Part shown: positions 11,200 through 23,534 of the stretch, in pieces
How the letters are laid out: each line of letters opens with the position of its first letter
Position numbering within the stretch: position 1 is the first letter of the stretch
Assembly: GCA_022478985.1 (NCBI GenBank)
Contig: JAKSZP010018526.1
Span: forward strand, 62,001-126,000
Source: Massospora cicadina
Taxonomy: Eukaryota > Entomophthoromycota > Entomophthoromycetes > Entomophthorales > Entomophthoraceae
DNA: 64,000 nt
Reading direction: 5' to 3'
Made by a program: the position numbers and the translations under genes
Notes under the pieces: model-generated
Databases searched by the model: none
Told to the model about the DNA's origin: nothing
The model's input: the letters and a program-made list of their open reading frames with translations, nothing else

Positions 11200-13260
11200 T
11201 CTTATCGTCTAGCCTGGATTTTAATTAAGGATTCTGAGAGTTACTTTGCGGAGTTATTAACCCAGAAGAAAGAGCCAGATGCGAAAGGGCATCCATTTTG
11301 GATAGGACTCTCATGAACCTGTATGAATCCAGCTCTCTACCAGATAATTATGGATCAAGTGAAAATATTGCGTTATCTTTTATGATTTGTACACCCAGAG
11401 CTTTACAATATTGTGCATTTATAGGAGTACATAACGAGGAACTTCAAATCATCAAAAATCAAGCCTTATGGATGGCCTACAAACAAGTATATACTTTATC
11501 ATTGCAAAAGTATAGAAGACATCAACGTTTGATTGAAGCAAACTGTTACTACGTTATTTGCCTCTATAATCAAATGGGGCTTATGGATTCCAATTTATCA
11601 TGTATGTGGGTGAAGCTATGAATCTCCTTCAAAAGGGCATATTGGAGTCAAACAAAATCATCAATCAATTACTTGACACCTTGCAGAAGAGCTCTAAAGA
11701 CAAGATATTAAAGCTCTTGGACTCGGTATCCCAATCTTCTACTATCCATCAAAAGGATTAGGAACAGATTGCTCTTGTTAAAGCCCAGCTGGAGCAAGCC
11801 CTAATTGAATTGATGAGCTGGAGGTCTATCAACCCTCTGATACTCCACCAGTGTTACAAAGTATCATCTCTTGATTATCCCAAAATAAGCAGGATCAAGA
11901 AAACTGTGAAAAACATTCATCTACTCTTTCCATTATAATCAACTTAACAAATTAGAGAGTAACATTAGAGGCAAATCCCCCAGTTAAGAGGACATTAAAC
12001 AAGTTTTCTTTCACTTAAACGAAGATGAGAAATGCTGGAATACTCTTACAGAAGAGTTATAAAGCTAAGATTGACAAGCCTCCTCAGAGCACCAAATGCA
12101 AAGAGATGAAAGATGCTTGATTTGCGCATTTAGTTTAGAGGATGAAAACAGGTTTTTGCACACATATTAATCATCCACTCACTAACAAATTCATACTCTG
12201 GACATCTGCGTTAAACAAATTGGAGAACAATAAAGTCAGTATTAAAAGAAAAATTAATCTGCTGTATTTTACGCCAAGACTTACCAAGAAATAAAGGGAG
12301 CAAGAACTTAATCCTTTTCAGGAAAAATACGTCAATTTAAGCGTCAAGCTGATAATAGTGACATAAGGACATAAATTAACAAATCTGAAGTTCCCAGAGT
12401 ACATGTCATTATGGGATTGGATGCCACTACCTTTAAGCCTAATTTTAAGGACAAGTTTACACCTGGCAAATGGAGTTTAGCATCTTTCTTTTACAACTAT
12501 GAAGCCACAATGGAAGTGCAACAGATCATCAAAAGGTTAAGCATATTTTATCTTGTTAATTTATATAAATCAAGAGATTTGGTGCCTCAAATGGATGACC
12601 TGCATACTGGATAGAAATAAGGAAGCGCTAATCAAATAATTTATGATCCAAGCAAAGCTTGAGTATGAAGAAACAGGTCTTCGTGAAAGTTGTTCTACAC
12701 AGAAATAAAGCCCTCATTTTATTTGCTGATCACTTCTATATTGAAGCACAAATGTTGTTGACCTCAAAAATGCTTATAATGGATGATGTTTTATCCGCTG
12801 TCATTGCTGGAACCATAGTAACCCCAGCCTAGACCATTTATGCCACGTCTGTCAAATGAAGCTATAATTTTTTTTAGACATTAAAAGATCCATGCTCAAT
12901 GCGTTTGATATACACAAACCTGAGACCTCTAAAATGCTTCCAAGGAAGCCCATAGTATATACTATAGATTAAGTGAAGCCTAAGAAGGAGGATTAGTCAA
13001 TGTGCAACTACTGCAATAAGAACAACCATTTTGAGGATATGGTTTTAATAAGAACTCTGTCCTTTCTGAGCAGTGAAAAAGAAGGTCAGCTTAAGGTCAT
13101 GTACCTCTAAAGCTGACTGAACACAAAATAGAAAATTTGAAACATAGCAGATTGCTCATATCACATGCATTGATAATGAACCCAATGACTCTGAAGGGGG
13201 CCATAAGGATACAGGTTATTACATATTAGGTCCAACTGCTGAGCTCGTCAATCTGACCAC
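11200..13260 (+). pseudogene. gag region of copy B (broken)
   Basis: Open stretches run at 11298-11621 (107 codons) and 12411-12614. The second contains FKPNFKDKFTPGKWSLASFF, which has a counterpart in copy C at about 59878 (FKDKFTQGEGSISSF). Near 13150-13190 the string ITCIDNEPNDSEGG matches IICIDNPSDDESEG in copy C at about 60930. The two copies together identify this as gag or the gag-pol linker of the family. I see no intact CCHC knuckle. Numerous stops interrupt the frame. Gag would form the particle that packages element RNA. Confidence 0.65.
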
Positions 13261-13429
13261 TTGAAAAATGATAATATCAATGACGCCAAGGTTCCCAAAA
13301 GCACTTACTTCAGTCAGGTTATTGGTGTCCCAGGATATATGATATAGCCAGAAATGCTGATCAAGGTCTTACCCTGTTGATCTGACATATCTCAAGATTT
13401 AACATTATTTTTGGAGATCAAGAAAAAGT

Positions 13430-13600
13430 ATCATGAGACTGCCTAAAATCTTAAAGCAGCGTTCCGCCAAAAAGATGTGTTAGCCCTTCTAAAAATTTTT
13501 GAGGAACCAAACCAAAGTAAAAGTGGTAATTCAGAACTTTTGAGTCATGGCTATCTTGGATACATGATCACCCATCATTTTTGTTTCATCTTGACTAATT
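13430..13600 (+). pseudogene. protease remnant of copy B
   Basis: A short stretch near 13545-13585 reads VMAILDT, a stop, SPIIFV. In copy C the same place reads VMSILDTGPQSM, so the glycine codon of the DTG active site has become TGA here. The aspartate itself is kept. Little else of the fold can be traced. Confidence 0.6.
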
Positions 13601-15780
13601 AAGAAAATCATGCTCGCCCCAGACCTTTAATACACTCAGATAAAATAGCACTTCCAGTCTGAACAACGGCAAGGCGATAGGTGCATATTCATCTCCATAA
13701 ATTAAGTTGGCAAGTTAGTTTTCTCAGCTCCCACAGTTGCTCATGACAACAGTCAATATGATTTGTTTATTGGGATGCAGTTTTATGATAAAATTTAAAA
13801 AGATTGATCAATTTTAAAGAAGGATATTTGTTTCTTTTCTTTATGAATTTCCCCTTGTACTGGATAATTAAGACTTAAGAAAAAAGGATTACTCTTATCA
13901 GGTCAAGTACCCAGTAGCTGCTTTTCATTTGTGATATTATACCTCTGAAGAAACGCAAATGTCGTGATTGTAAACAAATGAATTCCTCACATAATAGTGA
14001 AATTAGGGCTTTAATTATTCAAGAATGTTGACAACTAATTTCCTGTTTTGACAAATATTTAAAGATAAGACAATATGTGCCCCCCATTTGGTTGGGTGAG
14101 CTGTTTTGATCCGCCAGATCTCAAAGGTGTTGTGGATGATCCCATATAGAAATTGGTCCATTTTGGTACCAGAAACTGAGTCCAAGGACTTTAAAATGGT
14201 TATATATAACGGCAGATTGTAAATTTGAAGTCAACGATTTATCATGGAACTATCATCAAGAGAATTTTAGTCTAATTTGCACTAGCGTATGAGGCCAAGG
14301 GTGTTGATATTTATGTTATTAATATTCAAAATTTAGATGAAGCAAAAATTTTATGTTTAGGTTTTCTGGATCCTTGACTGAGGTCAAAATGAAATAATAA
14401 ATTAGCCATTTTTGATTTAGCTGGCGACTTATGCCAATGATCAAGTTACTGGCAATGGTACCAAAGGATCTTAAAGATAAGTATGAAATGGACATTCCGC
14501 TAGCTTTAGTAATAATTATTAGTGATCAAGGCTGATTATAATTCACGTTGGTTTATAAGAGAAAATTATATAAGTTTAACTCAGAGACAGATACTATGGA
14601 TTGGCATAATATATTAAAGGTTAATTATGACAAATTAAGCAGGTATAATTGCCAGCAATTGTGCTTTTGATTGGAATCGTTAGTGAGAGTGCTGATGATT
14701 GCCAGTGATGAATGCTGATGATTTGGATAGGCGGATGGAAAAACCTACAAACAGTGAATTATCCTATTAAAAATAATATTTAAATTTCAAAACATCTTTA
14801 AATTAATTGTTGTTTACCTTTTTAGTTTATAAAGTGGAAAGAAGTTAGCTTATCTGGTAGAGGTGGGACTGAAGATCCCCAGAGGTTAGGTGCTGGGTTA
14901 AGACACCTGGAGTGGTAACCACTAACAACACCCTACCTGGATCTACAGAACAACCCGCGAGGATTTGCCCAGTCAGTTGAGACACAATGGACAAGCAGGA
15001 ATTAATCATGAGGTGGAGGTGCAAGGGGTCAGGCCGCCCAGGAAGGGGTATGAGGACTGTCAGTGCACCAAGAGGGGTTAGTATGCCATGGTGAAGTTGG
15101 TGATCTGCTGGATTATGGAGTTGCTTTCAGATCTGTAGGGAAAGATTAACGATGATGATAAAAAAGCAAAGGCTAGCATTCTTCATACTGTTTGACCTGG
15201 CACACTAATGGGGTACCATTACTGAGAATTGAAAGATTTGCAGCAACAAAAAAACTATCTGACTCATTAGATGCAGCGGAGGGTATACCATTTTATGCCT
15301 AAGGATATAAAAAGTAAACTAGGAGAACAAAGAGTGGCTTCCACCAACATAACCCTGAGTATACACCGACCTGCTTGCTACAAATTACTAGTGTCAGTGG
15401 ATTAAGTAGTTTTGAACTAAAAATTTTTGCCAGGAGTCCATAATCCAGCTTATTAGCAGCCTATCAAGTTATTATTTGGGAACTTAACCAACAAAGATTC
15501 ATAGTCACGAAACATTAAGAGATTGAGAAAGGCCAATTACTTTACATTTATTAAATTGACAAGGTGCATTTTATTGGTACTCACCTTGATTTTGGCCTAT
15601 CCACTGGAAATTTAATTTTAACTATCCCCCCAAGTTCAAATATCCAATGAGTTAATTCAGAAAAAACATAAGAAAGTGCACAATTACTCAAAGATTATCT
15701 GGATGTTTTCTCTATGTATGATGTCGACTATGGTCACATGAAAGACTGGTAACATAGTAGTGACGTTGGAGATAAAACCC
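13601..15780 (+). other. unrecognised part of copy B between protease and RT
   Basis: About 2.2 kb lies between the protease and RT remnants. Short open stretches occur but none longer than about 60 codons, and I recognise no domain. The spacing exceeds that usual in Gypsy pol, so an additional insertion is possible, but I see no boundaries. Confidence 0.35.
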
Positions 15781-16990
15781 CTATTTGTATAAAGCCATAC
15801 AGGAATTTGAAGGTTGAGGAGTATTACATGGAGACCAAACTCAAGCAATTATTGGATGCTGGCTTACTTATGCCATCCCAGGGCCATGTCGTCCCCGCTG
15901 TTACTTATAAAGAAGAAGATTGTTGGTCACAGAATAGTGATGGATTATTAAAAGCTAAACAGCCTACTACAAAGGACATCTATCTTATTCCATGGATTGA
16001 TGATGCTAGGCTTGACTCTCTGGCTTAGATTTCTTCTCTGTGATGGATCTCTTCAGAGGCTATTGGCAGATGAATCTATCTCCAGAAGAGCAAGAAACAT
16101 GCGCGTTGATATATAAAGAAGGATTATTATACCTATATGGCTCCCTCATGGATTGTGCTATGCTCTCGCCTCATTTCAATAAGCGATGGATCACATGATG
16201 CAAGATCTTAAACTCAGCTGTGTGATCATGTACCTTGATGACATACTTATTTTCCAAACCTTTACCAATCATCTAAACCACCTTAAGTCAGTTTTCTAAT
16301 GGCTGAGAGAACACATTAAAATAAAACTTTCAAAATGTACCTTTTTTCAGAAGGAACTGACATTTTTAGAACATGCCATATCACGGGAAGGAATTCAACC
16401 ATTATAGGATAAGGCTGAAGCAATCTTCAAGATGCCTGAGCTGAAGAGCCTCTGAGACATACATGTGTTCTTAGGAATGATGGGATAATACCATCATTTT
16501 ATCCCTAATTTTAATTGAATTTGCCAAAACTCTAATCCATTTGATTGTCAAAATACCTTTCATGTGAGGAGTAGAACAAAGTAATGCATCTGAGTCAATG
16601 AAGAGTTTGTTAAAGAGAAGACAGATCCTACAACATTCAGACTATGGAAAGCCAATCATCCTGTTTACCAACGCTTTTGATTTATCCATAGGCGCCATCC
16701 TCTCTCAATTGGATGATAAATGCGCTGACCATCTGGTGTCTTATTATAGCAGAACACTTTCCAAAGCAGAGTGAAATCATAATGTCATGTAGGATAGTTG
16801 CTTGACTGTTCCCTAGGGATAAAACATTTTCTCCTTCTTGTACAATATGCACTTTACAGTCATGACAAACCACGCTATCTTAGATGAGCTGCAAAACAAG
16901 AAAGACAATAGGTAGACTAGCCCGCTGGGCTCTCAAACTTCAGCAATATGACATGAGTATTGTCACTAAGCTGGAAAGAAGCATATAAAT
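15781..16990 (+). pseudogene. reverse transcriptase and RNase H of copy B (broken)
   Basis: RT starts in 15807-16028 with KVEEYYMETKLKQLLDAGLL. Motif A follows near 16040 as VMDLFRGYWQMNLSPEEQET, and the catalytic YLDD is intact at 16231-16242 (IMYLDDILIF). The thumb and connection extend to about 16600. RNase H is recognised by ILFTNAFDLSIGAILSQLDD and LVSYYSRTLSKAE (about 16655-16775); the first aspartate of the usual TDASD is asparagine here. Stops are frequent, so the reading is pieced together from several frames. It lies between protease and integrase, as in all Gypsy elements. Confidence 0.82.
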
Positions 16991-17149
16991 TTAGATGGAC
17001 TGACCAAATTTTACTAATATACTTAAACAATAGCAAATCTGAATGGTTACACAACCTACTCATGAAGCCAGACTCTTGGGAGGACGAAGATGAACCGGTT
17101 AAAAGTTTTTAAAATGACATGTGTAAAATACTAAAATTTTCAACAATTA

Positions 17150-18248
17150 TTATGAAGAAAGTCAAATTAACTGGCTACCTTACTTGTGACCTTCATAATG
17201 AGTACCAGTTAAAATGGAAGCCCACAATACCTTAGGACATAGAGGATCCAAGAAAACTTTTGAATGGATTAAGGATCGCAACTATTGGGAAGGAATACTG
17301 AACTCTGTAGTGGAAGTCTTAGACCATTGCATCACTTTAAAAAGCAGACGCCACATAAGGTCAAGTGCAAGTATCAACCCATCACACCTCAGCTGCCGTT
17401 TCATACCATCAGTTTAAACGTTATTGCTCCACTATTTGAATCTACATAATTAAAATGATAAATATTTTACGGATTGATCATTTTTATAAAATTGGGTCAA
17501 AGCAATCACCATCCCCACCCAGACCGCCAAAGCTACAGCAAACGTTTTATTCCAAATTATAAATACTAATCACTGCTTCTTCAGGTACTGCTATGCAATA
17601 GTGGGATGAACTTTATATAAAAAGCTGTTAGGATCTTAGCTACAAGCATTGGAACGCAACAACTATTCTCAGCGCCTTACAACCAATTAACTAATGGGAA
17701 TATAGAAAGACAAATGGAACGTTAGTTTTAATAGTATGCAGAATGGCCACATCTGATCCACTACACTGGAATCATATCTCCCAAGTGCGTTGATGGCTTA
17801 CATGATAAGTTTACATCAGATTACTAAATGTCTACCTTAAAGCCTTATACGGAAGAGTACCTGAAATGCTGGCTTTAATATTCAATGACTTATTGTTGAT
17901 AATACCAAAGAGCCCAAAAAAGCGCTAAGAAGATTAGCCCAAAAGATTACCCAACTTAAATAGGAGGCTATGACAAATCTAGCTAAGATGGTTACATGAG
18001 AAGGTCAAGCAGCAATTGCAAATAGTCAACCTCTACCAGCCTTTGAGATTTCAGACTTAATCCTAGACTATCACAATCATATAGCACCACAAGAGGAAAT
18101 TAGATTTTATCTGGGATGGGCAATATGCTATATATACAAATGCAGAAATGAATACTCAATCAGGTTATAGGAACTGGAGTAATTATCAACAGCATACATA
18201 TCTGATTCTTGCGTTGGCATACCCCTGTCAATATTCTTGAAGGGATGT
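17150..18248 (+). pseudogene. integrase of copy B (broken)
   Basis: An open frame at 17214-17417 holds EAHNTLGHRGSKKTFEWIKD and EVLDHCITLK, the HHCC zinc region with its last cysteine lost. The core and tail follow in several frames. A conserved stretch, ALRRLAQKITQLK and EAMTNLAKMVT (about 17915-18000), matches the same part of copy A near 865-945. The tail ends in a purine-rich GAAGGGATG just before the right LTR, a weak polypurine tract. Stops and frameshifts disable it. Confidence 0.8.
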
Positions 18249-18982
18249 TGTTGAATCAGGATATTAGACATGGTGGGAAGAATACAGGCCATTTGACTCC
18301 CACAACTAAACTGGCATCTAGACCTTAGAAGGGGGTTAAAAAAGCTACCTTGATCAATTACATGGAAAAATCAATAGTCATTAAGGATCAAACTAATACT
18401 AGGAAAATTATGTCAAATCAATTCAAGCCTAAGATACCCAAGAAAAATCCTACCTAGTCAAAAAGAAGGAGCAACTGAAGGACAAGTGAAAACTACTTTT
18501 GATGACAGTGAAGGTAGAAAATTAAGACTAACCTAAAAAGGGTAAGATTTAAGAATCTGCCCAGCAATCAATTAAGCTATACCAAGTCTCATCCGATTTT
18601 GTACTTATAATATACAATTTGCCCTGTCAAAAATTTTATACAAAGTCATTATACCATTTGGAATACATCTCCTGACCAAGAGCCGCCCTTCCAGATTCAC
18701 CCCTCCATTAATTATTAATCCTTTTCCTTTTAGAGTATATTTTTATATGTGCATATAAAAACCCCTATTCTATACTATAATAGATTTGCTTTTTTTAATT
18801 TTTATATCTATTTTTGATACTTGATTTCAATAAGTCCATTTCGCCATATTTACTAACCTAGGGCGGATATCTAGCTGACTGGAGTAAACAATGACTTAGC
18901 CTTAAAATAAAATACATACTTTTCATGCGTCTTAGATGGCATCAAGTATTGACTGTTGGGCTTATTGGGAATAGAACCAACA
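18249..18982 (+). repeat. right LTR of copy B
   Basis: It starts TGTTGAATCAGGATATTAG and aligns with 10255-10986. The TATA motif at 18752-18771 is identical in both. Similarity to the left copy continues past the putative CA end (AAGCT, then AATGGAAG and CCAA), so this LTR may be followed by leader sequence rather than by host DNA. Confidence 0.72.
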
Positions 18983-19881
18983 AGCTCAAAAATGGAAGGC
19001 CAATAATAACAAAGAATTGTCCCAGACAAAATTTCCTGAGAGGAGTAATCAAAACTAAAATCATAACACTACTAGGAGTGGTAGCCAAACAATTTTGAGA
19101 ATTGTACAAAACTCTGATACAAGAGCTTTTAATGCTGCACAATCAAACAAAGCTGATGCTGATCAGCATTCTACCAAATCATGTAACGAAATATATAAAA
19201 GTGGTGGAACTGCAGCCCTCAACCCAGAAGTGGAGACTTAACAAACTACTAATGAACTTACTGGTTCAGATTAATGACCGCAAAATGGAGCTCACAGTTA
19301 TGTGAATTAATCAAATTGATGCTAAGACTAAAGTGGAAGTCAGATACCAACTAACTAGGTAGTCTTCAAGACCCCCAAATCGCTACTCTCAATCCCAATT
19401 TATATAACAACCCTCATTTAGGTTTATCTGGAATTAATATAGTATGGAAATGCTTCAATTTTATTTTAAAAACCTTTTATAGAATCTCGGTTTATATTTT
19501 TTGCTTCACTTAAACTATTTTTAGTGATATTTGCCTTTAACTAGCCTGGTATTAGTTATTGAAATAAATACAGTAACTATCTTAGATTGGCTATATACTT
19601 GTACACTCTTTTGCATGGATACCTTAGTGCTGAGCTTCAAAATGAAAGTTTGGATAGAATTCTGTAGTGTAAAAAGATGATTAAAGTATAAGAAAACATG
19701 TTAAGGAGTGCTTTAAGTGTTGCTCAATGGGCGTGAACAGTTTCGTTAAAAAATTGAGAATATATTGGCTAGTATCAGTAGAGGATTTACACAAGGGGAT
19801 GATCATGGTCTTGGAAGGTTGCCTAATGTCTAATCTGTGTGAAACAGAACCCCCAATAAGAGAGTTGGCCTCACAAATTAA
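18983..19881 (+). other. possible leader and gag start of another copy, else unrecognised
   Basis: One frame from about 19000 to 19320 is hydrophilic and rich in N, Q, S and T, as Gag N-termini often are; an open frame lies at 19102-19305. The first bases resemble the start of the internal region of copy B. From 19330 to 19880 I see nothing recognisable. Confidence 0.35.
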
Positions 19882-21621
19882 GTGAGTGAGTCCATTGAGA
19901 TGACTGTGGTGATCACTAAAGGGGTGACACCATCAGACCAGAGTGAAGATCATGAGATTCCTCATGAGCAGTTTGACAAATGCGTATATGGAAGTTTCTG
20001 CAGTGAGGATTCCTCTGAACTCCAGGTGATGAAGGAGGGAACCATTTGTTTAAGACTACACACCTTAGGGACTATAAGTATCAGACATAGAAACCAGATT
20101 GAGCGTATCAAGAAGACCGCAGAAGAGACCAAATTGCCTCAATATAAATAGTGAGAGGACCTTCAACCATAGCTAAGCTTGTATCCGCCATTTTAGAGAT
20201 GAAAGGTCGAATTTTATCTCTTAAGACCATAAATGGGGTGAACATCCTCACCTTGAACGAGTATGAAGAGCGCTTATACCAGCCTAAACTTATTTTAAAT
20301 ACCTTTGACATGAAACTTGATGAGTTGAAGGCTAAACTGCGGATTGTACTCCAACTTAAACTTATCTCCTCTAGAGCAGCCACTTGGTTAGAGACACCAA
20401 TCCTGGATACTTAATTGACTGTCACTCCCACAAATACTGTGCACGCCAAGCCTATAGAAGAGGACCCAAACTCAAAGCCTTATTCCTTTAACATGTACAC
20501 ACAAGGAGGAAAGAACCATTGCCAGTTTCTTTAAAATGTATGAAGATTAGCATGGATGGTGTGAGTGACTACCAAAAGGCACGCTACATGCAATAATGTA
20601 TGAGTCATAAGGCTCAGAAGATCCTTAGTGCGAGCTTATGACCAGGAGAGACCTGGACTAAAGTGAAGAATATCCTTTTATGAGTTCATAAGTAAACAGG
20701 ATGTCCAAAAATCTGATTCAGGAATTACTTAATAAAGATGGGCAAGAACAAGTCAGTAGCAAACTACATTTCTTAATTCTATTATAAAGCTTAGCAATTA
20801 TAAACAACAAGAGCTATAAATTAGCCAACTAATGAAAAGGTTCTGATAAATTTGTTAGAGATGCATCCCGCATTAATAATGCTTAAGAACCTCATAATCA
20901 AAACTTTACTTCTCCTTGAAGGCACTCAAAGTAGTATTGCTTGATATATATAAGGGACATACAGAATGGAGTATAAAGCTTTGGGAACACCACAAAAAGG
21001 ATCAGAAAGGTGGTTACGTCCCAACATGCAAGTGTGACAAACCAAAGTACAAGAGCCATAAACCAGCAGAACACCTTCCTAATTGAAAACTGAAACTAAT
21101 TACCATCAGCCTGGGCACTTCTACCACTCTTTCTCATAAACGCAACCAATAGAAGGATACACCCCAAGGAGGATACCACTATGCCAAGATCTAGTATATC
21201 TGCATACTAAGAGTGAAGATGACCATAAAAACGTTGATTTAGCCAACTCAGGGTACCACGTGCTAGGGGCACCTAGCGTGATGGCTGTACATTCCAGGTT
21301 AAGAGTAAACGAAATTGATGGAGAAGTTTTTTGTGTGAAACTGGCTTTGCTTAAGCAAACCAACATACTCAAATCATCGCCTCAATTGATAAAGGAGAGC
21401 AACTGAGATAACTACTTTAAAACTTAGAACTGGATAGTGAGGACACTGTACAGACCACAACGAGCACTGAAGCCCTGAAACAGTTTGAAGATTATTAACT
21501 GACGTTTTAATGACTGGAAACCCTAAAAACGAGTGTAACAAAAGTGAAATATTGATCCAGAGAGTAGCTTTGTCTGTTCTGCACACCTGAGCTCCCATCA
21601 AGCATAATCATAATCTAAACT
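19882..21621 (+). pseudogene. gag and protease region of old Gypsy element H
   Basis: Open frames at 19882-20151 and 20151-20414 are followed by stretches resembling a capsid domain: PGETWTKVKNILL near 20650 and KNKSVANYIS with NEKVLINLLEMHPALI at 20740-20880. A degraded zinc knuckle, CKCDKPKYKSHKPA, lies near 21030. A protease-like string, DGEVFCVKLALLKQTNILKS, follows near 21315-21375, but the D-T/S-G is not readable. LINE1 interrupts the element just after this. RT of the same orientation reappears beyond LINE1 at 28.49 kb, so I treat both as one element. The capsid call rests on pattern only. Confidence 0.55.
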
Positions 21622-21637
21622 AAAGAAGATACTGAAG
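21622..21637 (+). repeat. degenerate target-site duplication of LINE1, left
   Basis: AAAGAAGATACTGAAG directly before the LINE start resembles AAAGAGTCTGAAG at 27673-27685, with three bases missing in the right copy. Confidence 0.5.
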
Positions 21638-22034
21638 GGAGTTAGGTAGGGTAAGCTGGGGCCTTCATGTGGCGTGACCAAGGAAATTTTGTGGAAACAC
21701 GGGTGAGTAGCCAAAACCAGAACCCAGAAAGGCACATTGAAGGGTCCCTTTAGTGGCCTGGAAGAGGTGTGGGATGGAAGCTAATGACTATAACCTAACC
21801 TGTTCTTGCGGGTGCTTCCAATCTCTTTCAGGGGAATATGGGCAGGAAGGTGGAGGCAAGAGTCAGGCGTATTGTCTATCACACGTTATTTCCTACAAGG
21901 CGAAGCGCTTAAAAAGAAGGCCTTATTGACAAGAGTGGGCAATCCTAATTGGCTGGGCTTTGGCTCATCTGTCTACAATAATCACCGCAGTTTTCTAGGT
22001 TGTCCTGAAACCTGGATAGCAGCCAATAGCTTAC

Positions 22035-23530
22035 GTGGTCTTACACTGGTGCAGCAAAAGGCAAGAGCACTCATGTAACAAATTGATGGACCAACCCAAA
22101 AGGGCTGCAATGGTTCACTCACAAGAAGGGCCCAGAGAGCAAATTTCATCACAAAAACAAACTGGAGAGACCAACTCCATTAACAAATCAACAGCGGGGG
22201 TGGCCCCTGCTGCACAGAAGGCTCTGGACTCCTTTGCGGCGGTGGCCAATAATGGATTTGGGGTTGGAACCAAGCTTTTCAAAGCTGGGAACTTTGGCCA
22301 CTCCAAGGATCTGACAGCGAGCATGGTGGAGAGCCTCAAGTGGGTTCATGCCATGGATGTGAAGACTGGGTGGTCTAAGGAGATGCTCATGGTCCACGTG
22401 ATTGAGGTGTGTGGGTTTGCCCCACTCCATATTTCAAGTTTGGCCCCTGGGTTGAAACTTATGACCTTTCATTTTAAGCTTCAAAAGAAACAGGTTTTGG
22501 CTGCCGGTTTAAGCCTGAAGAATGAGGAAACTGTATGTCTTGACATCAGCACCAAGATTTAAAGGTTCATTCTGAGGGACATACCACCTATTTTCACTTG
22601 AGGGCCATGATGTCTCAACTGAAAGGCTTTGGCAGAGTGATCTCTCTTAATGAGAACAAGCTGGTAAAAAACCTGAAGAAGAAGGAAGGTAGCTTAAAAA
22701 GTTTACCGTGGATCTGAGGACTGGATTCTGAATGATTAACTTTTAAAATAATACATGGAATTACCTCGTTAATTCACTGTGGAGACCTGGAGTGTCCCTG
22801 TGGAACCACTGGACAGGTGCTTCTTGTGTTATGAAGGGTCAATTCAGAGCCAAATGTCCTCAGGTTCAACCTTCTTTAGCAGTGGTTAACCTAAAAGGCC
22901 TAGCGCAAGGGTGTCAGTAATGGTGCCCTCAGAGAAAAAGAAAGTAACTCTCCAGAAGGCGTTGGAGAAGCTAACTGAGTTGTCAGCCAAAGAAAAGGAG
23001 GCGGAGGCTGGCAACACCAGTTTGGAGGCAGTGACTGAGGTGCTGAAAGGTGCCAGGAAGGTCAACAAGGAGTCAAAGCAGACCCAGAAGGCGCGGGAAG
23101 CTATTAGACTACAAATCGAACTAAGTGGCGCTTTGTCTCAATCAGCAAAAGAAATTTTGGAAACGGCTGCTTCTCAAAATTGATAAATTCTCATCATCCA
23201 ATCGCATAAGAGGTGGGTGACCATTATTGATATGGGTGGGGCAGAGCTCGCAAGGCCTGTAGGTGAAGAGGCGGAGATGAGGGAGGTGTTGCCTGCTATC
23301 AATAGTAACCAATGTCTTCTAACCCAATGCCTTTAACCTGAAGCGGAGGGGTCTATCAAGGACCCTGACAATGGAATAATTCTAGAGCCTGCTGTGAACG
23401 AGCAGTTACCACCCCCTGCCCAGTCTAGTACTGGAAAGGGGAGGAAGAAACGTGGTCCCACTAAACCAGCTGAAGTGGAATAGGATGGGGACCCCCTGGA
23501 TCCTGACACCGAAGCCTCTTAAGTTTTAAA
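22035..23530 (+). pseudogene. ORF1 (nucleic-acid-binding protein) of LINE1
   Basis: The first part is open at 22035-22562 (175 codons). After broken sequence, a CCHC knuckle is visible at 22818-22857 (CFLCYEG, then FRAKCP after an indel that hits the histidine position). A lysine- and glutamate-rich, coiled-coil-like stretch follows at 22911-23183 (KALEKLTELSAKEKEAEAG). ORF1 proteins of LINEs bind the element RNA and form the RNP. The knuckle sits in the C-terminal half, as in Tad- and plant L1-type elements. At least three disruptions are present. Confidence 0.7.
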
Positions 23531-23534
23531 CCTA

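Larger units (their letters stand above)
10255..18982 (+). mobile_element. Ty3/Gypsy retrotransposon, copy B
   Basis: The unit is bounded by alignable direct repeats of about 732 and 734 bp. Internally it has, in order, gag, protease, RT, RNase H and integrase, all on the + strand. It is the same family as copies A and C: the integrase and the gag motif KDKFTPG are shared. The LTRs have diverged far more than those of elements 1, D and E, so this is an old insertion or one assembled by recombination. No chromodomain is present. The right LTR end is uncertain because similarity continues about 20 bases past it. Confidence 0.85.

Noticed and set aside
18955..18990. TTGGGAATAGAACCAAC as a primer-binding site after the right LTR of copy B
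   Set aside because: It starts TTGG but resembles an internal tRNA T-loop complement rather than a 3' end, and the left copy differs at several bases.
21121..21621. Copia-type protease and gag in this stretch
   Set aside because: The string LKQTNILKSSPQLIKESN looked Copia-like at first, but RT of Gypsy type in the same orientation follows beyond LINE1, and no Copia integrase is seen.
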